From: Lachnospiraceae bacterium
Lineage (GTDB): Bacteria; Bacillota; Clostridia; Lachnospirales; Lachnospiraceae
DNA: 37,488 bases
Assembly (NCBI GenBank): GCA_024696945.1
Contig: JAILGF010000198.1
Span: forward strand, 1-37,488
Direction: 5' to 3'
Translations under genes and position numbers: made by a program
The notes under the pieces: model-generated
Databases searched by the model: none
What the model was told of the DNA's origin: nothing
What the model saw: the letters and a program-made list of their open reading frames with translations, nothing else
Shown: positions 32,688 through 37,488 of the stretch, piece by piece
Position numbering within the stretch: position 1 is the first letter of the stretch
Layout: each line of letters begins with the position of its first letter

Positions 32688-35600
32688 ATGAAGAAGATTA
32701 GAATGCATGGTGTTTCATTAATTCGGAAATTTGGTATTGCTTTGTTTTTAGCAGCTATTGTTTTAGCCAGCTACATTCATATACCGTATGTAAGTATATT
32801 TGCTGAAGAGAAGTTGGCGATAGATGAAACTAATTTCCCAGATCCGAGATTTAGAGTTTATATTACAATTTATATTGATCAAGATAAGGACGGATTTTTG
32901 TCACCTGAAGAAATTAGTAGCGTAACAAAAATAGTTCTTCCCAATTATAATGTTAAAACTCTTGAAGGAATAGAATTTTTTCCCAACCTTGAGGTTTTAA
33001 CCTGTCATTATAACGAGTTGACGAGTTTGGATCTTAGCAATAATCCTTCTTTGAGACATCTGAATGCTATGTATAATCAGTTGACCGAAATTGATATAAG
33101 CAATAATTCTTCTTTAGAAGAGATGTATATTTATTCTAATCAGTTGACCGAAATTGATGTAAGCAATTGTCCGTTATTGACAGTATTAAATGTAAATACC
33201 AACCAATTGACCAGCATTGATATAAGCAATAATCCTGCTCTTACCAAATTTTATTGCAGTAAGAATAATATTTCAGATTTGGATCTGAGTAACAATCCCG
33301 CCTTAAGGACTTTGAGCTGCTACACTGACAAGTTATCAAGCTTGGATCTGAGTAATAATCCTGAGCTGTATGAATGTTGGTGTTATGATAATCAATTAAC
33401 CAGTTTGGATATTAGTAGTAATCCTGAATTGACTGTTTTGTCCTGTCATACTAACCGATTAAAGAGTTTTGATACTAGCCAAAATTCTTCTTTGAAAGAG
33501 CTGTATATTTATGATAATCAGTTGACCGAAATCGATGTAAGTAATAATTCGTTGTTGACAGTATTAAATTTAAATACGAATCAATTGACCAGCATTGATA
33601 TAAGCAACAATCCTGCTCTTACCAAGTTTTATTGCAGTAAGAATAATATTTCACATTTGGATCTGAGTAAAAATCCCGCCTTAAGGACTTTGAGCTGCTA
33701 CACTGACAAGTTATCAAGCTTGAATCTGAGTAATAATCCTGAGCTGTATGAATGTTGGTGTTATGATAATCAATTAACCAGTTTGAATATTAGCAATAAT
33801 CCAGCTTTATCTACTCTAAATTGTAAAGAAAATCTGCTTACTTCCCTGAACTTAAGCAAATGTACTTCTTTAAAACTTTTTTATTGCTCTAGGAATAAAT
33901 TTACAAGTCTGGATGTGAGAAATAATACCGCATTGGAAACTTTGTCGTGTTTTGGTAATGCGTTGACGAGTTTAGATGTGAGCAATAATACGGCCCTTAC
34001 ATATTTTAGTTGTAGAGAGAATCGACTTACAAGTCTTGATATTAGCAATAATACCATGTTGACTGATCTTTATTGTTATCAAAACAAACTTACTAGTCTC
34101 GACTTGAGTAAAAATATACAGCTCGAAATTATAGAGTGTAATGATAATCAATTTAAGAACCTAGATTTTAGAAATAATACCAAGCTTTCACAAGTATTGT
34201 GCTATAATAATCCTAATCTGGCCACAGTTATCATTAAAAATTGCGATAAACTTATAAATGAATACAATGTTAAGGATACCGAAAATTTCAAATATGATTC
34301 AACGACAAAGGTTATTTGTAACGATTCAGATGCAATAACTATTTCCGCTCAGCCAAAGAATGTATCTGTTCATGAAAACGAAATAGCTGAATTTTCAGTA
34401 ACTGCCAAAGGATACAAACTCAAATATTTATGGCAATATAAAGAAAAAGGTAAGAATTCTTGGACAGATTGGTCTGCAAAAACTACCGCAAGTATTAGTG
34501 TTGCATATGCTTCATTTAGAGATGGAATGAGTTTGCGCTGCAAGATATCCGATGGTTACGGTTTAACAGTTACTTCAAAGGAAGTGGTTCTTGCATATAT
34601 TCCTAATCTGGCTATTACCGCTCAGCCTACGAATGCTGCTGTAAAAAATGGTGAATTAGCATACTTTAGTGTTAAAGCGACTGGAGAAGATTTGAAGTAT
34701 TTGTGGCAATATAAGGAAAAAGGTAAGAGTACTTGGATTGATTGGACTTCAAAAACTACTGCAGAAATAAGTGTAGCATATGCTTCATATAGGGATGGCA
34801 TGAGATTCAGATGTGTGGTAACGGATAAAAATAGTAAGAAGGTTACATCTAATGAAGCAGTTCTTACTTATAAGTCTTTATCAAATCCGGTTATTACCAC
34901 ACAGCCTAAGAATGCGACCGTTAAATCCGGTTCATTGGCAAATTTCAGCATTAAGGCAACAGGAAACAGTCTTAAATACTTGTGGCAGTATAAGGAAAAA
35001 GGTAAGAGTACCTGGACGGACTGGACATCAAAGACTACATCTGAAATAAGTGTAGCATTTGCATCATACAGGAACGGAATGAGCCTCAGGTGTGTTGTAA
35101 CGGATAAGGATGGTAACAAGGTTATATCAAGTGAAGCAGTTCTTACATACGAAAGTTCATCAGATCCGGTTATTACCACACAGCCTAAGAATGCGACCGT
35201 TAAATCCGGTTCATTGGCAAATTTCAGCATTAAGGCAACAGGAAATAGTCTTAAATACTTGTGGCAGTATAAGGAAAAAGGTAAGAGTACCTGGACGGAC
35301 TGGACATCAAAGACTACCTCGGAAATAAGTGTTGCATATGCATCATACAGGAATGGAATGAGCCTCAGATGTGTGGTAACGGATAAGAACGGCAACAAGG
35401 TTATTTCGAGTGAAGCAGTTCTTACTTATGAAAATTCATCAGATCCGGTTATTACCACACAGCCTAAAAATACAACCGTAAAGTCCGGTTCATTGGCATA
35501 TTTCAGTGTAAAGGCGACAGGAAACGGACTTACTTATCTGTGGCAGTATAAGGAAAAAGGTAAGAATACCTGGACAGATTGGACATCAAAGACTACCGCA

Positions 35601-35717
35601 GAAATAAGTGTAGCATATGCATCATACAGGAACGGAATGAGCCTTAGGTGTACAGTTACCGATAAAAACGGAAATAAAGTTACATCAAACGAAGTAGTAT
35701 TAACTTACAATAACTAA
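32688..35717 (+). CDS. Secreted EF-hand / LRR / Ig-like repeat surface protein
   Basis: The 1009-residue protein has a signal peptide (to about residue 40). A NFPDPRFRVY module with a perfect EF-hand loop DQDKDGFLSPEE (64-75) comes next. About twenty 21-residue LRRs then fill residues about 85-530 (pattern LxxLxCxxNxLTSLDLSNNP). Five Ig-like repeats of about 90 residues end the protein (549-1009), each with ITxQPxN, YLWQYKEKGKxxW, SVAYASYR and RCxVTDxxG. No LPxTG or membrane anchor is seen. The Ig-like repeats resemble those of other Gram-positive surface proteins. It is probably an adhesin or ligand-binding protein, with Sec export rather than T7SS export given the signal peptide. It is controlled from a promoter of the conserved-box type. 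Its base composition is more AT-rich than the nitrogen genes. Confidence 0.88.
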   Translation: MKKIRMHGVSLIRKFGIALFLAAIVLASYIHIPYVSIFAEEKLAIDETNFPDPRFRVYITIYIDQDKDGFLSPEEISSVTKIVLPNYNVKTLEGIEFFPNLEVLTCHYNELTSLDLSNNPSLRHLNAMYNQLTEIDISNNSSLEEMYIYSNQLTEIDVSNCPLLTVLNVNTNQLTSIDISNNPALTKFYCSKNNISDLDLSNNPALRTLSCYTDKLSSLDLSNNPELYECWCYDNQLTSLDISSNPELTVLSCHTNRLKSFDTSQNSSLKELYIYDNQLTEIDVSNNSLLTVLNLNTNQLTSIDISNNPALTKFYCSKNNISHLDLSKNPALRTLSCYTDKLSSLNLSNNPELYECWCYDNQLTSLNISNNPALSTLNCKENLLTSLNLSKCTSLKLFYCSRNKFTSLDVRNNTALETLSCFGNALTSLDVSNNTALTYFSCRENRLTSLDISNNTMLTDLYCYQNKLTSLDLSKNIQLEIIECNDNQFKNLDFRNNTKLSQVLCYNNPNLATVIIKNCDKLINEYNVKDTENFKYDSTTKVICNDSDAITISAQPKNVSVHENEIAEFSVTAKGYKLKYLWQYKEKGKNSWTDWSAKTTASISVAYASFRDGMSLRCKISDGYGLTVTSKEVVLAYIPNLAITAQPTNAAVKNGELAYFSVKATGEDLKYLWQYKEKGKSTWIDWTSKTTAEISVAYASYRDGMRFRCVVTDKNSKKVTSNEAVLTYKSLSNPVITTQPKNATVKSGSLANFSIKATGNSLKYLWQYKEKGKSTWTDWTSKTTSEISVAFASYRNGMSLRCVVTDKDGNKVISSEAVLTYESSSDPVITTQPKNATVKSGSLANFSIKATGNSLKYLWQYKEKGKSTWTDWTSKTTSEISVAYASYRNGMSLRCVVTDKNGNKVISSEAVLTYENSSDPVITTQPKNTTVKSGSLAYFSVKATGNGLTYLWQYKEKGKNTWTDWTSKTTAEISVAYASYRNGMSLRCTVTDKNGNKVTSNEVVLTYNN
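33141..33896 (+). repeat. 378-bp tandem duplication inside the LRR region
   Basis: The segments starting at 33141 and 33519 are highly similar at DNA level, particularly 33201-33420 against 33579-33798. The shift of 378 bp equals 126 residues, exactly six 21-residue LRRs. Confidence 0.8.
34336..35714 (+). repeat. Five tandem Ig-like coding repeats, two almost identical
   Basis: Units 3 and 4 begin CCGGTTATTACC at 34887 and 35166, 279 bp apart, with about one difference in the first 150 bases. Units 1, 2 and 5 are more diverged. The pattern shows recent expansion by duplication. Confidence 0.8.
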
Positions 35718-35736
35718 AAACAACCGGGAGGGAAAA

Positions 35737-36996
35737 ATGAAATCAATTTTATCAAAAGTTACAAAGACACTGTTGGCATTGGTATTTGTATTGGGCCTGT
35801 TATTTACGGTAATGCCCGCAAGCAACGTACAGGCTGCTAAGCTGACAAACAAAAAGGCACAGAAGATCTTAAAGAAAAAGATCAAAAACAAGTTCTGCAG
35901 GTATACATTTTATGATGTTGACGGCGATAATATCGATGAGATGTTTGTTCTGGGCTTCAGCGGCAAGTTTGTAGACGGCGATGACAAAAAGAAGAGTCTT
36001 AACGTTTACAAGGTAGAAGGCAAGAAGGCTAAGTCGATCTATGAGTATTCGATCGATGGCGATCTTTTCCATCCCTCGCTGACATTTAATCTCTTTAATG
36101 ACGGTACTTATACTTATATGATGGTCAACCATGAGCATGAAGGCTACGCAAACTATATTATTTATATGTACGGTGCCGACAGCTTTAATGAGATTGCAAG
36201 AATAGAAGCTGATTTAGCGGGAAATGAATTATCATATCGCGTAAGGGGCAAAGAGGTCAGCGGAGAAGAGTTCTCTTATTTTATGTCCGGGATCGAGGCT
36301 GATGACGTAAATTATGAGTTAAAGGACTGCTCGACAAAGGTTGCAAACAAGTACTTCAAGAAGATGCTCAAGGCTGAATACAAGTACAGATGCAAGGTTG
36401 GTATTTATGATAAAAATACTGCAAGTCCGGTATTTAGCGATGAAGACGGCGACGGGATCGATGAGTATATCGTAAGGATCAATGCCATAAGCGGTGAAGT
36501 ACTTCACGTAAGTCTTTCTAATGACAGCAGTGCGGATTACTTCGTTGACAGCATTGCATATACGATTGAAGACGGCAAGATCGTATTTGATATCCCCGAG
36601 GATTATTACAGTGATGAAGACTGGGGTGAGGTTGACGGAGAGCAGTATCTCGGTCACTACCAGCTTGACAGATGCGGCATCGATGTTGTAAGAGAAGGTG
36701 CGTCTGCTTTCATATTTGATATCAAATGGGGCTCAAGCGCATTTGAAACAGATCAGTGGATCTACGTTGCTTTCTATCAGGGAGAGGATAACGATGGGAA
36801 CGCATATTTTGTATGCAGCGACAACGGATTACACAGCAGACACATAACCGATATGGATTCCGAAGAAACAACGGACGAGATTATCGGTGAAGGTCTGTCT
36901 GCAGAATTCGTTATGAAAGACGGAAAGCTTTACTGGCATGATCTGAATGATGAGACCAAAGCAGTATGGGATCTTGGATTTGAGAAGACCAAATAA
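35737..36996 (+). CDS. Secreted protein with calcium-loop (FG-GAP/dockerin-like) segments
   Basis: The signal peptide ends VQA-AK (about residue 32). A lysine-rich helix follows, then two DxDGDxxDE loops (YDVDGDNIDEMFV at about 65 and SDEDGDGIDEYIV at about 235). Each is followed by beta-rich sequence with strands such as KSLNVYKVEGKKA. The loops resemble calcium-binding FG-GAP or dockerin-type loops. The overall family is not recognised. It starts 19 bp after the LRR/Ig gene, with GGGAGG upstream, so it is probably in the same transcript. Confidence 0.8.
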   Translation: MKSILSKVTKTLLALVFVLGLLFTVMPASNVQAAKLTNKKAQKILKKKIKNKFCRYTFYDVDGDNIDEMFVLGFSGKFVDGDDKKKSLNVYKVEGKKAKSIYEYSIDGDLFHPSLTFNLFNDGTYTYMMVNHEHEGYANYIIYMYGADSFNEIARIEADLAGNELSYRVRGKEVSGEEFSYFMSGIEADDVNYELKDCSTKVANKYFKKMLKAEYKYRCKVGIYDKNTASPVFSDEDGDGIDEYIVRINAISGEVLHVSLSNDSSADYFVDSIAYTIEDGKIVFDIPEDYYSDEDWGEVDGEQYLGHYQLDRCGIDVVREGASAFIFDIKWGSSAFETDQWIYVAFYQGEDNDGNAYFVCSDNGLHSRHITDMDSEETTDEIIGEGLSAEFVMKDGKLYWHDLNDETKAVWDLGFEKTK

Positions 36997-37045
36997 GGCC
37001 GGATAAAAACGGTGTAAACTATTCGAAAAATTCTTAAAAAAAGAG

Positions 37046-37074
37046 TTGACAAATGTATAAAAATACGCTAATAT
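37046..37074 (+). promoter_or_regulatory. gdhA promoter
   Basis: TTGACA (37046-37051) and TAATAT (37069-37074) are separated by 17 bp, and the -35 reads TTGACAAAT like those of gltD, glnN and glnA. Confidence 0.8.
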
Positions 37075-37084
37075 ACATTTTGGC

Positions 37085-37134
37085 AAAGGCAATGGGGTCT
37101 TTGGGCACACGCCCGAAGACTCTGTTTTTTTTTT
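37085..37134 (+). ncRNA. ANTAR-type hairpin overlapping intrinsic terminator, gdhA leader
   Basis: AAAGGC (37085-37090) pairs with GTCTTT (37097-37102) around loop AATGGG (A1, G4). The competing terminator pairs 37094-37106 with 37111-37123 (loop ACAC) and ends in a run of ten T (37125-37134). Sequence GGCAATGGGGTCTTTGGGC is nearly the same as in P1 of the glnN leader. No second hexaloop hairpin is seen between the promoter and this one. Confidence 0.75.
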
Positions 37135-37144
37135 GGAAATGCAT

Positions 37145-37161
37145 GGATTACGTAGTAATCC
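37145..37161 (+). other. Perfect small hairpin in the gdhA 5' leader
   Basis: GGATTAC (37145-37151) and GTAATCC (37155-37161) pair over 7 bp with a 3-nt spacer, 36 bp before the ribosome site. It has no U-run. It might protect the mRNA 5' end left after antitermination, or simply be chance. Confidence 0.4.
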
Positions 37162-37209
37162 GCAAACAAAAATATATTTTTACAAGCCACAAGGCAAAAG
37201 GAGGAAAAA

Positions 37210-37488
37210 ATGTCGTACGTTGATGAAGTGATCGAGCTGGTTATCAAGCAGAATCCCAATGAGCCTGAATTCCATCAGGCAGTTAAAGAAGTTCTTAACT
37301 CTCTTCGCCCCGTAGTAGAGAAGAATGAAGAGAAGTTCAGACGTGATGCTCTCTTAGAGAGAATCGTTAATCCTGAGAGACAGATCAAGTTCCGTGTTCC
37401 GTGGGTAGATGATAAGGGACAGGTACAGGTTAACACAGGTTACCGTGTACAGTTCAACAGTGCTATCGGACCTTACAAGGGAGGTTTA
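37210..37488 (+). CDS. gdhA: Glutamate dehydrogenase, N-terminal part (runs off the window)
   Basis: The 93 residues present match the start of NADP-type hexameric glutamate dehydrogenase: MSYVDEVIELVIKQNPNEPEF, then HQAVKEVLNSLRPVVEKN, then ERIVNPERQIKFRVPWVDD, then VQVNTGYRVQFNSAIGPYKG. It interconverts 2-oxoglutarate plus ammonia and glutamate in the cytoplasm. AAAAGGAGG lies six bases before ATG 37210. The reading frame is open to the last base. The leader carries the same ANTAR-type control element as the other ammonia-assimilation genes. Confidence 0.94.
   Translation, partial: MSYVDEVIELVIKQNPNEPEFHQAVKEVLNSLRPVVEKNEEKFRRDALLERIVNPERQIKFRVPWVDDKGQVQVNTGYRVQFNSAIGPYKGGL

Noticed and set aside
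34868-35398. Minus-strand open frame with an internal repeat
   Set aside because: The repeat is only the antisense image of the Ig-like units 3 and 4.
19603-36996. LXG polymorphic toxin or immunity genes in the T7SS locus
   Set aside because: No LXG domain, nuclease-like C-terminus or matching small immunity gene was seen; the large proteins nearby have Sec signal peptides.

Overview
The window looks like a chromosomal piece of a low-to-mid GC Gram-positive anaerobe, most likely a Lachnospiraceae member related to Butyrivibrio or Roseburia. The reasons are strong AGGAGG ribosome sites, TTGACA-N17-TATAAT promoters, a GSIII/GSI/GOGAT/GdhA nitrogen set with an ANTAR regulator, a Firmicutes-type type VII secretion (T7SS) locus and many LRR, Ig-like and DUF6273-type surface proteins. 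The family assignment is inference. No tRNA, rRNA, CRISPR array, transposase or prophage gene was seen.

Layout. (1) 1-1740: a stress/defence-like islet with a RelA/SpoT-domain protein and a HicAB toxin-antitoxin pair behind a promoter containing a three-fold 15-bp iterated operator. (2) 1750-16320: nitrogen assimilation, with gltD-gltB-asnB, glnN (GSIII), a membrane-anchored FecR/LRR protein, and a minus-strand glnA (GSI)-ANTAR regulator operon. gdhA begins at 37210 and runs off the right edge. The gltD, glnN, glnA and gdhA promoters all start with TTGACAAAT and a 17-bp spacer. Each is followed by a short hairpin with an A1/G4 hexaloop (AANGNN) that competes with a terminator-like hairpin. 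That is the known architecture of ANTAR antitermination targets, and the ANTAR protein is encoded inside the same cluster. I read this as one RNA-level nitrogen regulon.

(3) 16320-37000: a two-component system (hybrid kinase with HisKA, ATPase, REC and HPt, plus a REC-LuxR-like regulator) followed by a reduced T7SS operon. That operon holds a one-TM coiled-coil protein, EssC with an FHA domain and three P-loops, a YukD-like ubiquitin fold protein, five small WXG100-like proteins, a WXG-like membrane protein and a C-type-lectin-like lipoprotein. Secreted or lipid-anchored proteins follow: a Thr/Glu-repeat lipoprotein, an FN3+DUF6273-like protein, a two-repeat lipoprotein, a 1009-residue EF-hand/LRR/Ig protein and a calcium-loop protein. 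EsaA, EssA and EssB homologues are not recognisable.

The main candidate for something undescribed is a 15-bp box, CTAACTTTTGGTGAC. It lies exactly 23 bp upstream of a -10-like hexamer at four places: before the kinase, before the T7SS operon (overlapping the regulator's stop codon), before the Thr/Glu-repeat lipoprotein, and before the LRR/Ig protein. It suggests that the phosphorelay autoregulates and switches on the T7SS together with a calcium-binding, repeat-rich surface proteome. The first of these boxes sits 7 bp from the -35 of the divergent glnA promoter, physically joining the two regulons. Two copies of a 43-bp-unit repeat with GTCAT..ATGAC ends sit inside operons (gltD/gltB and essC/yukD), and in essC the repeat supplies the stop codon.
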